Of a DNA stretch of 64,000 nucleotides, positions 45,801 to 53,715 are shown piece after piece. The notes beneath the pieces were generated by a model. The model saw only the letters and a list, made by a program, of their open reading frames with translations. It searched no databases and was not told the DNA's origin. The DNA comes from Pomphorhynchus laevis. Taxonomy: Eukaryota; Acanthocephala; Palaeacanthocephala; Echinorhynchida; Pomphorhynchidae. The DNA is taken from contig WNNJ02000860.1 in assembly GCA_012934845.2 (NCBI GenBank), positions 1-64,000 on the forward strand, in the 5' to 3' direction. The position numbers and the translations under genes are program-made. The first letter of the stretch is position 1; every line of letters begins with the position of its first letter.

Positions 45801-48294
45801 AATATATTTCTATTTTAATATTTTTAACTCTATTTTTCCTATTCCTTTTATCACCATGACTTCTTGGTTTGCGTTTAACCGGATTATTATAATATAGTTG
45901 TTTATTATGTATTATACTACTTCTGCCAATTCCTTGTACCACGCCATTCAATCCTAATGGGTACATGAAATTAAGCGTTTTAATCCAAAAATCTTCTTTT
46001 TCTAATAGTTTATGATTTAATATTGAAATGTTTTCTTCGATAACATGTTCTAAAATAAATAATTTACAGTTTTTAATATCATCTCCTCTATTGATCTCAT
46101 ATATTTATGAAATATAGTTTGACTATTATGCTGTATATTATATACGTGTTGCTTAAACCTAGTTTTTAACATTTGATATGCTTTTCCTATATACTGCAAT
46201 CCACATAAATAAATTTTGCTCGATAAGAGCTTATTCTCTAAATACGTAAAGTAAAAAAATGTTAAAGATAAAGTTTCAACAATAAAATTTTCGTTGTTTG
46301 ATAATTCATGAATATTTTTATTGGAAAATAAAATTAATATTTTAAAATAATATTTTTATTAAATTAATAAATTATTTTATTGACAATTAAATGGCACCGA
46401 GTCATTACTTCTTTACAGCTAACTTTTTAGGTTTGATTATTTAAGCAGAAAATGAAATGCCATGCCTTATTTAAACTATTTATTCAGTTAGCAGAGCGCT
46501 ATTTCTCAAGTTGAACATTTGCTTAGGAATGCAACTTAAAGATTGACATCATTATCGGCCATTTCGGCATTTAATATCAACGCATAAATTATTTTATTAT
46601 GTTACGAATTAAATTTACTGATATCCTCGATTAATACAAATCGGACAGCTTTTCGAATGACAAGTCATTGTATTAATTTAAATTACAAATATATCTATTA
46701 AATTTTTTTAATAAATTAAAAAATAAATTACTGAATTTTATACCTTTTTGTAATTGTCCCTCTGGGTCCAGTGGCTTTAAGTAACGCAGGATTGATATTA
46801 TGCTTCGAAATCAAAGCACGCACTGCAGGCGAAGCTTTAAAGCGTCCTCTAGAAAGCAAACACATTTAAATCAGAAGAACTAAAAATATTTACAACTTTT
46901 CAACATGAGCATCGCTATTTGCTGATTGCTGCTCATCATTCGTTGATGGTAATGCCAAGCTCTCAGCGCTTTCAGCCGGTAAATCAGCGGATTGAGTCTC
47001 TCCGGATTGACCATCAACATGGTCAGGAATTATGATTGTCGAAATGTCATCACCTTTATCAATCGTCCATCCGATGAGATCGCCAATCGAAATATCTTTT
47101 GATCCATCAGGTTTCTTATATATTAATAAATGAATAAATAGCTTGTAAAACGTGATTGTCATTTAACACGAAAAATCTAACAAAATCTCTATTAAAATTG
47201 TTATAAACTGTAACATCATTAATGCCTCGGCTTATATCCTCCCTCCGTATCATTAAATTCTACAATTATTCGTATCATCGACAATCTCGTTTTCTTAGGC
47301 TTCTATTTCGACAACCGACTTTTACTTAAACCTTTCGTTAGAGATAAAGTACGCTCATCTACCTTGATTCTCCGTAATCTCCGTCAAGTTCTTAGATTGA
47401 TTGATATTCCTTCTTGTATGACTATCATATCTTCTCTCATTTTATCAAGACTTGATTATTGTCTTAGTCTATTTTCCAACTTACCTAAATCCACTCTTCT
47501 TCCCCTACAACGCATCGTCAACGCAGCTGTCCGAATTCTCCTCCGTCTTCGTCGTATTGATCATACATCCCACCATCTTGCTTTTCTCGATTTGCCTACC
47601 ATTTATTTTCGTGTTCAAATTCGTCTTCTTATCATTTCTTTTCCTACTCCTTCAATTCTCAACCTTCCTTTTCTCGACAATTCTCGTCCTGATTATTGTT
47701 CCTTGCGTTCCCGTAATTCCCTTCTTTTACATCTCCCAAACTACTCTACCTCTTTTGGCTTCCGCTCCTTCCTTGTGACTGCTCCTCTCTCGTGACATCA
47801 TATGTCTATTCATATATGCCAATCAACCTCAATGCCATGTTTCAAACATATTTTAAACATGTTTCATATTTTATATTTTTAAAATATAATTTCAGTTAAG
47901 CAACTAAAATCTATTTTTAGAATTTTGAAAAGGTGATAAAACATCTTACAACGATTTTTGCAAGAATAACGTCATCAATTGAGTCATATCCAACAACAGC
48001 TTTGTCAGTTTCTATTTCACACATTGTACTACCAGCTTCAATTAAATCACCTTTGAAGAAAACCAATTTTTTACAAATATTACGAATTTAAGAGTAAACC
48101 TTCTTTAAAATTCCAATTAACTATGTTGCCTTTATCCATGGTAGGTGACAATGATGCCATTAGGATTGGCTTAAGCTCTGCAGACAAAAATAAATAAAAA
48201 CTTTTCAAATATCACAATTACCGTGATTGATACAGGAGAATTTAAACCCGCGTCGCAATATAGTCAAAAGAGTAGAATGTGCAATCCTGTTCAT
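30824..48294 (-). CDS. PDHX: Pyruvate dehydrogenase complex E3-binding protein (component X), ten exons
   Basis: Mitochondrial matrix protein that anchors dihydrolipoamide dehydrogenase (E3) to the E2 core. CDS exons in transcript order: 48294-48222, 48177-48100, 48050-47950, 47114-46894, 46848-46744, 46761 replaced by 36761-36635, 35968-35831, 32073-31915, 31186-31122, 31070-30824 (sixth exon is 36761-36635). All junctions are GT-AG and the lengths sum to 1314 nt, 437 residues plus stop. Order of domains: transit peptide ([17 protein letters not shown]), lipoyl domain, E3-binding domain, acyltransferase-like domain. The usual E2 catalytic DHRxxDG is DSRAVSP here, the Ser form typical of component X, so I call it E3BP, not E2. 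Introns 1, 2, 4 and 9 are 44-51 nt; intron 5 is about 10 kb and stuffed with retroelements. Confidence 0.93.
31474..31685. repeat. Fold-back repeat in PDHX intron 8
   Basis: Two inverted arms of about 60-75 nt (CTGGATCAAAGAAAAGAG... and its reverse complement near 31636-31655) flank a centre at about 31580. The left arm on the minus strand carries CTGAAGG, TGCTAAC, AGAA, ATTGGC, GAAATATC, a hammerhead-like core with one weakened pair. Same family as 34390-34570, 36208-36455 and 21496-22020. Confidence 0.7.
32990..33050 (-). repeat. Half of a fold-back repeat with hammerhead-like core
   Basis: The minus strand reads TTGAAAATGACTG, loop, CAGTC, GAAATATC. The order matches the other cores (box, stem II, GAAATATC), though the first box has T in place of C. 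It sits in PDHX intron 7. Confidence 0.4.
34390..34570. repeat. Fold-back repeat in PDHX intron 7
   Basis: Arms of about 72 nt, nearly identical (TTGAATTTTGGAAGCAG... against the reverse complement of the right end). Both arms contain GCTAACTTCTGT next to TATTTCGC or TATTTTGC, the hammerhead-like stem II and GAAA box on the opposite strand. The outer flank differs from the other copies. Confidence 0.75.
36045..36455. repeat. Fold-back repeats in PDHX intron 6: one half, one whole
   Basis: 36045-36135 is a single arm (TTTCGCTAACTGATGTTAGC). 36208-36455 is a whole copy with arms of about 95 nt that begin AAATAGTTGATAATGATCC and include GGAGCTG-ATCAAA and CGCTAACCTCTGTTAGC. It is the longest copy and shows that the flank AATAGTTGATAA..ATCC belongs to the element. 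Confidence 0.75.
36890..37060. repeat. (AATAAT)n-like low-complexity run
   Basis: About 170 nt of AATAA, AAATAAT and TTATTA words in PDHX intron 5. Confidence 0.85.
37180..38770 (+). mobile_element. LINE RT, copy B (inside PDHX intron 5)
   Basis: On the plus strand, opposite to the host gene. It runs from a [17 protein letters not shown] block (about 37380-37440) through [17 protein letters not shown] (37710-37770), to an open stretch at 37840-38169: [18 protein letters not shown], then [17 protein letters not shown] where the RT family has GSPLSP. The catalytic YADD is damaged in this copy by a small indel (compare 2443-2470). It ends with the same thumb as copy A. From 38009 on it is nearly identical to 2346-3900. 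Confidence 0.75.
39271..39600. repeat. Composite repeat R1-R2
   Basis: Full R1 then R2, directly after the LINE 3' region, as at 3612-3910. R2 ends in an AAAAATAAAAATAAAAA-type tail before the next LINE. Confidence 0.75.
39690..42755 (-). mobile_element. LINE with restriction-like endonuclease, family 1, copy 2 (nearly intact)
   Basis: Non-LTR retrotransposon of the R2/NeSL-like endonuclease class, in PDHX intron 5, same strand as the gene. N-terminus (42406-42750): Cys-rich [18 protein letters not shown] and [10 protein letters not shown], probably DNA- or RNA-binding. Pre-RT region 41604-42416. RT 40335-41597: [15 protein letters not shown] (motif A), [17 protein letters not shown] (B), FADDANF (C, catalytic), [13 protein letters not shown] (D), VLGAPIGS (E). 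Nuclease 39707-40411: [15 protein letters not shown] finger, [27 protein letters not shown]. Three lesions are visible: a frame change near 42410, one in-frame TAA at 41604-41606, and a frame change near 40345. So it is young but dead. A TTATTATT-rich stretch lies at its 3' end (39680-39700). Confidence 0.88.
42858..43020. repeat. 15-nt minisatellite at the LINE 5' end
   Basis: Unit TCCTCTGAAACGCAG repeated about seven times in 42858-42965 and twice more at 42987-43016, split by TGTATATTTTAAGTATTTA. One unit has CGG for CAG. It begins about 100 nt upstream of the LINE's first codon. Open frames across it (SSETQ repeats) are artefacts. Confidence 0.92.
43045..43430. repeat. LINE scrap plus composite repeat R1-R2
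   Basis: [11 protein letters not shown] scrap at 43066-43100, R1 at 43101-43256, R2 from 43257. R2 then runs without a break into the Penelope-like tail at 43440. Confidence 0.75.
43440..46260 (-). mobile_element. Penelope-like element with N-terminal GIY-YIG (Naiad-like), best copy
   Basis: Minus strand, inside PDHX intron 5. Order from its 5' side: GIY-YIG nuclease at about 45938-46229 ([27 protein letters not shown], then [18 protein letters not shown]); a linker; RT start at 44421-44744 ([20 protein letters not shown]); RT core at about 44080-44330 ([21 protein letters not shown]); RT end at 43649-44047 ([47 protein letters not shown]). Placing the nuclease before the RT is the layout of the Naiad/Chlamys groups, not of canonical Penelope. 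The tail (43440-43600) carries the three-stem fold. It is broken by many changes and is a fossil. Confidence 0.8.
45141..45172. repeat. Perfect palindrome, 13-nt arms
   Basis: CTTTGGTGAGCAT (45141-45153) and ATGCTCACCAAAG (45160-45172) with a 6-nt spacer, inside the Penelope-like element. Confidence 0.9.
46261..46740. other. Rest of PDHX intron 5
   Basis: AT-rich, no gene or element recognised between the retroelement and exon 5. Confidence 0.55.
46744..47114 (-). other. PDHX: PDHX exons 4-5: end of lipoyl domain, linker, E3-binding domain
   Basis: Exon 4 (47114-46894) closes the lipoyl fold ([20 protein letters not shown]) and adds an Ala/Ser/Glu-rich linker. Exon 5 (46848-46744) is the peripheral subunit-binding domain: [19 protein letters not shown] and TGPRGTITK. 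The intron between them is 45 nt. Confidence 0.93.
47245..47820 (+). mobile_element. CR1/L2-like LINE 3' end in PDHX intron 3
   Basis: 5'-truncated copy, on the strand opposite to the gene. From about 47270 the plus strand reads [21 protein letters not shown], then an open stretch (47364-47795) with [37 protein letters not shown] and [18 protein letters not shown]. These match the end of the element at 50237-53715 (KIDYCLSLFANSPKSIILP, NYSNNYGLRSFLVAAL). It explains why this intron is 835 nt while its neighbours are under 50. Confidence 0.85.
47950..48294 (-). other. PDHX: PDHX exons 1-3: transit peptide and lipoyl domain
   Basis: Exon 1 (48294-48222) encodes a basic, acid-free leader of 24 residues. 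Exon 2 (48177-48100) gives [20 protein letters not shown]. Exon 3 (48050-47950) gives [15 protein letters not shown], with the lysine of ETDKAVV as the expected lipoylation site. Splice phases are G|AG, G|GT and 0. The first intron is only 44 nt and the second 49 nt. Confidence 0.93.
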
Positions 48295-49140
48295 TATATC
48301 TGAAGTAATTGGAACAAAAACATTTTTATTAATGACATTTTTATTAGGAAAATATATGAAATTAGTAGACTGTTCACTTTTAAAATTAGAGAGTATTTGA
48401 ACAAATAAAATAATAGTAGAAAAATTATTATTGCTTGAACAACATCATGAGCACCTCAAAGTTGAATCACTAGATTTTAAAAAGTAATTAATAAGAAAGG
48501 TTTTATAATCCAAACAGACTAGGAAGGAACGACCTAAAATAAAATCAGCAGTTTATAAAATTATTACCTGATCAATTTTATAGGCCTACAATTTCACAAT
48601 CAACAAGTAATAGCAAGCAGAATGAAATATATTGGAAAAATCTAGAAGTATAATATCGACGTGTGATCTATTGCCAACTAGACGAGTCCAGCTATCGTGC
48701 ATTGGTTATTCCTTTAGCCATGCTGGATATTAGATGACAAATGATTGTTTTGAGATAGTAATTTATACGACGACCAGAAGACGACAACATACACAAGTTT
48801 TACTAAAGCGTTGATTGTTTTCAACTGAAGTTATATCACCAATTTTGACAATCGGCCTAATACGCTTCTAGCGATCGACAATAATAAATCGACGCTTTAT
48901 TTTATGTAGAGGAATTCTTCGTAACTAGTGGTCCCTGCTACTAAATCAAGTAATCTCGCAAAAAATAAAGGACCACATAAGATATAAAAATAGGCTTTTT
49001 ATATTTCTAATTTTTTAACAACATGTATGTAGCTCAATCATTTAATATCATAAACCCTCACTATTTCCAACTATTATTATTCATACAAGGCTTAGCCATA
49101 AAGCTATTTTGCCTAATCACTGCTAATATTATTATTAAAT
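48295..49140. other. Upstream of PDHX, no gene recognised
   Basis: AT-rich spacer between the PDHX start and the LINE array. It should contain the PDHX promoter, but I cannot pick a convincing site. Confidence 0.5.
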
Positions 49141-50236
49141 ACAAGAGCAGCAAAAGAGCGTAGAGCTCGTAGAGGCTGGGTACAGGGTTAAAACCAAATA
49201 TCAATGAAAATCCGATTGTTCTAAGTTAGTAAATTCTTCAGACTTCTCTTGAAGGACAAAATACTGGAGGCCGAAACCACTTGACTTGGTAGCTTATTCC
49301 AGCTTTTCCACGTTCGGTTGACAATTGTGTTAAATCTTCTTCGTGGACGAATGTGGGTCTTTAACGTAAGGTGATGTCCCCTCAATCTGTTTGAATTTCG
49401 AAGTTCGAACAGTTTACGACAAACATGTTCCCTCTGCCCTTTTTGAACATTAAGCGTTGTCCACACAAATATTAAATCAGATGACTTTAAAGATTTCTTC
49501 ACTGTGGTCAAACTAAGTGCGTGGAGTCGAAAAATTAATGAGAGCTTACGTTGGCTGGGTACAAGATGTGTGGCCTTGCGTAATATGGATTCATACAGGT
49601 TCATCTCCGTCGTAGTTTGGGGGCGGCAGGCAGGTGAAGCGTATCTCATTAAAGATAAGACATAAGCATTGTAAATTAACTTAAAATTGGATGCGTCAAG
49701 CTGGCCAATGTTTCTTCTAATAAGTCCGAAAATTCGACGGCATTTAGCAACTGTGTGACTGGTATGTGGGATGGTCGATAAGCTTCTATTTACAATCACT
49801 TCAAGATCTTGAAATTGGGGAACTGTTTCAATTTCTCTTCCGTCAATGGTATATGACGAATTGATATGTAGATGTCCGATGCGCATATGTTTTGACTTAT
49901 CGGGGTTCAATACCAGTCCCCGTTAATTACACCATGCCTTAATATTATCAATGTCTCTCTGGAGTATCATTGGATCGCGGCTATCGATTATTAGTCGCCA
50001 AATTTTTAAGTCGTCAGCATATAAACCACATGGACTCAAAATAGCTGTAGTAAGCTCGTTGATGTAAATAATGAAGAGCAATGGACTGAGTATCGATCCC
50101 TGAGGAACACCACATCCAGGAGTTCTTGTATTTGACATATGTTTATTGGCCAATACAGTAATCTTCCGATTTCTAAGGAAGGAGTTAATCCAATTTAGGA
50201 GGGTTCCTCTGATGCTGTATTGTTCCAGCGTAATAA
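49140..50236 (-). mobile_element. Outer Jockey-type LINE, 3' part
   Basis: RT end of a LINE whose 5' part lies at 53716-56400. 50150-50230 reads TLEQYSIRGTLLNWINSFLR. 49923-50153 has CGVPQGSILSPLLFIIYINE and LYADDLKIWR (catalytic ADD). 49221-49910 has MNPDKSKHMRIG, LEVIVNRSLST, RRIFGLIRRN and the closing TWKSWNKLPSQVVSASSI. The only break in this part is a stop near 49920. The two parts were separated by the insertion at 50237-53715. Confidence 0.88.
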
Positions 50237-53200
50237 AAAAAGATTTATTTTAACGTGGCAAATGCGTGCCAGCGCACGCTTACATGACCACAACAAAACA
50301 AGACTGTGAATCAGGTGTCGAGAAGGTGTGAACGGAGGAGGTGTTTGAATGTGATAAAGGAAGGGCGCGGCGGACGTCGAGAGGGAGTTGATTCCAGGCG
50401 AGTAAGGCGGCGACGAGGAAGGATCGGAGACCGTAGTTGTTGGAGTAATTAGGAACGTGGAGTAAGAGGGTATGACAGGAACAAAGCGATAGCGAGGTGG
50501 GGCGAGTATCGTCTAAGAAAGGAAGGTTGATGAACGATGGGGAGACGACAGCGATGAGACGAAAAGTTACGAGAAGAAGGCGGAGTTTGATGCGGATGTG
50601 GATGGTGGGCCAGGAGAGTTGGGCAAAATATGTGGATGTGTGGTCGAAGCGACGGAGACGAAAGAGCACTCGAACGGCGGTGTTGATTATTCGTTGTAGG
50701 GGTAGGATGATGGATTTTGGAGAATTGGCGAAAAGGCTAAGGCAGTAATCGATTTTAGGGAAAAGAAGATATACAAGAACGGAAGTCGATAAGGGGGCGG
50801 ATACGGCGGATGTCACGGAGAATTAAGTTAGATGAGCGGACCTTGTCACGGACGAAGGGTTTAAGGGAAAGGTGATCATCGAAATGAAAGCCTAAGAAAG
50901 TGAGATTGTGGACTTTGGGGATGATTGATGAGGCAAAATATACAGTGGGAGGGGATATGATTGGTTTACGGGGAAGGATCCACATTATTTTGGACATTTC
51001 GGGGTTTAGAACGAGATGGAGATTGGAGAGACGTTTGTAGATAGAAGAAAGACAGTTGGAGGCAGAAATGCCGATATCGTGTATGCGATGTGCGGGTGCA
51101 TGAGCATAGATTAGAATGTCATCGGCGTATTGCATGACGTTATAGGAGTAAGATTTAGTAAACGGAGAGCGATCGCCAAGCAGAAGAGAGAAAAACAGGA
51201 GACCTAGGACTGAACCTTGTGAGACCCCGCAAAAAATAGGGATGTGAGGGGAAAATGATGAATTAGAACAGACGCGAAAGGAACGGTCGGATAGATATGA
51301 GGCAAACCATGCTACGGAGGAGAAATAAAAGCCGTAATCATAACGAAGGCGAGAAAGGAGGACGGAGTGGTCGACAATGTCGAATGCGGAGGAGAGGTCG
51401 AGGGAGATGAGAACACTATATAGAGCCTTGTCTCGAGAAATGAGTAAGTCGTTGTACACTTTAATGCATGCGATTTCTGTCGAGTAATTAGAGCGGAAAG
51501 CGGATTGGAAAGGAGGGTACAGATTGGATGAGGAGAGATAAGCGTTGATTTGTATTAAGATGAGGCGTTCTAAGAGCCTAGAAAGAGTAGGGAGTAGTGA
51601 AATGTGGCGATAGCTAGAAGGAAGGGAGGGGTCGAGCGATTGTTTCTTAAGGAGGAGACGAACGATTGCGGATTTCCAGTGTGAAGGGAAGATACGACTG
51701 CGGATGGACGAGTTAAACAAGGTTGTGAGAAATGGGGATATCGATGAGCATATAGATTTTAATATGTGAGTAGGCAGGGGATCGGCAGGTGAGGTTTTGT
51801 TGGGCAAGGACATGAGGACAGATGATACTTCGGTAGGTGAGACAGGGAGAAGATGAAAGAGTTCCGGAAGGATGAGGCAAGGCGGGGCAGAGTGGGATAT
51901 GATGTTGATCGGGTGTGTATGAGAGCAACGTGTATACTTTAGTCTGGAGAAATGACGAATAATTCATGGGCATTGATGTTGCAGCGCGAAGAGGAACGAG
52001 CCAGGATTGAGTTAAAGGTATGCCAGAGAGTCTTAGAGTTCAATGAAGTGATGATTTTATGCTGCCATAAGGAGTTGCATTTGGTACGTAGTAGGTGGAT
52101 ATGAGACCGGCGAAGAGCAAGATAGGAATCACTGAAAGACAGAGTGATGAGCGGAAATCACGTCTAAGAGAGCAGTGATAGACTCGAAAAGCATGGCGGA
52201 GTCGACGCCTTGAGAGTAGGCATTGGATGTCAAACCATGGGGCACGGTGCAAGCGACGGTGTAGGTAAGACTTGAAGTGTAAGAGAATATCGAGAGTGAA
52301 TGCGAGTTTAGAGTCGAAAAGAAAGGCGAGATCGTGAGGAGATGAATATGTTATGGTGGGATAGGATAGAGACGATTTGAGTAAGGCAGAGCGGAGAAGG
52401 GAGAGGTCAAGATTTCTCCAAGGGCGATGTAGGATTGTAGGTGTGTGAGGAGGGGTGTGGTTGTAATTGAGATCAAGGGTGACGAGAAAGTGATCGGATA
52501 GACCAGGATCAGAGATGGACAGTGAGGTGTATGCAGCAAAATGATCAGGGACAGCGATGATGTCGAGTGCCCTACCAAGGATATGTGTGAGGGCAGTAGA
52601 GATTAGTTTGTAATTGTAGTTGGATAGAATGTTGATAAACCGGATGGAATCTGTAGAAGAGGGGCGGTCTAGGCGGATGTTGAAGTCGCCTAGAACGAGT
52701 GATGGGATTGAGGACAAAGAACAATGAGAAAGAAGTTCAGCGATTTCGGTAAAAAATAAGGATGTAGGAGCTGATGAACTATGACTGTACACAATGTCGA
52801 GATCTAGAGTGATCGTGTTAGAATAACGACATATTAGAAATTTAAAAGAGCAAGGACTAAAAGGGGGATTGATTTTGCGAAGAGACGCGGGGTGACGCGC
52901 GAATGCGACGATGCTGCCACGATTAGAGAGTTTAGAAGGACGTGAGCTGAGGGGAGCGGGCGGATTCGACTAGGAAGCAACCGGACTAGGAAGCAGAAGG
53001 ACGGGACGTGGAGTGTCGGGGAGTGAAGATGACATGGAATGGGAAGTGTATATGGTGGCAGGGTCGGTGGGTGGAGAAAGGACATTAGAAACGACGGGGT
53101 AGTTTGAGTTGACGTGTTGGATGTTGATATGTGCTTATTGGAAAGGTTGCAGATTAGTTTGTTGGCACAAAAACCACATACGAAGTCTTCTTTAGCCTTA

Positions 53201-53715
53201 TTCTTGTCGCAGGTGATTGTTGTCCAGACGCTGCAGTCGTGTATCGAGCACTGTACTTGCAGTTGTCGATAGTTGGTGTCGGTGTTAGTTGTTTTCTTAC
53301 GTCCTCCCATAAACGATGGTTGCCGTCGATGGTTGCCGTCGATTGTTGTCGTCGATGGTTGTCGTCGATGGTTGTCGTCGATGGTTGTCGTCGATGGTTG
53401 TCGTCGATGGTTGTCGTCGATGGTTGTCGTCGATGGTTGTCGTCGATGGTTGTCGTCGATGGTTGTCGTCGATGGTTGTCGTCGATGGTTGTCGTCGATG
53501 TTGTCGTCGATGGTTGTCGTCGATTGTTGCCGTCGATGGTTGCCGTCGATGGTTGCCGTCGATGGTTGCCGTCGATGGTTGTCGTTGTAAGATGTTTGTA
53601 ACTTTTTGTAAAGTCCTCCTATTAACTCTAAAAATTCTGCAAGAGGATCGAGCGGAACTGTATTGATCTGGAACTGGATTAATTTTAAGTATTAAACAAT
53701 CAAGACAATTTTAGC
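50237..53715 (-). mobile_element. CR1/L2-like LINE inserted into the outer LINE
   Basis: About 3.5 kb and apparently full length. 5' leader 53590-53715, then a 13-nt minisatellite. ORF1 start 52834-53310: MGGRKKTTN and a finger CSIHDCSVWTTITC...FVCGFC. Endonuclease end 52040-52792: LVLGDFNIRLDRPSS, ALDIIAVPDH, GLSDHFLVTL. RT 50755-51813: SSYRHISLLPTLSRLLERL, FRSNYSTEIACIKVYNDLL, LISLDLSSAFDIVDH, CGVSQGSVLGLLFFSLLL, MQYADDILIYAH (catalytic YADD), NLTFLGFHFDDHLS. End 50280-50816. A small hairpin GCGTGC/GCACGC closes the 3' end (50263-50280). At least three frame breaks make it inactive as it stands. TAATAA at 50231-50236 and 53716-53721 may be the target duplication. Confidence 0.88.
53316..53590. 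repeat. 13-nt minisatellite in the LINE 5' leader
   Basis: Unit GATGGTTGTCGTC repeated about 21 times, with GATGGTTGCCGTC variants grouped at both ends. Because 13 is not a multiple of 3, all three frames read the same 13-residue peptide, so the open frames here are artefacts. It lies directly before the ATG of the LINE's ORF1 on the minus strand. Confidence 0.95.

Noticed and set aside
53239-53666. Three overlapping plus-strand frames of 105-120 codons with a repeated 13-residue peptide
   Set aside because: They arise because a 13-nt repeat without stops is open in all frames. It is a minisatellite in a LINE leader, not a gene.
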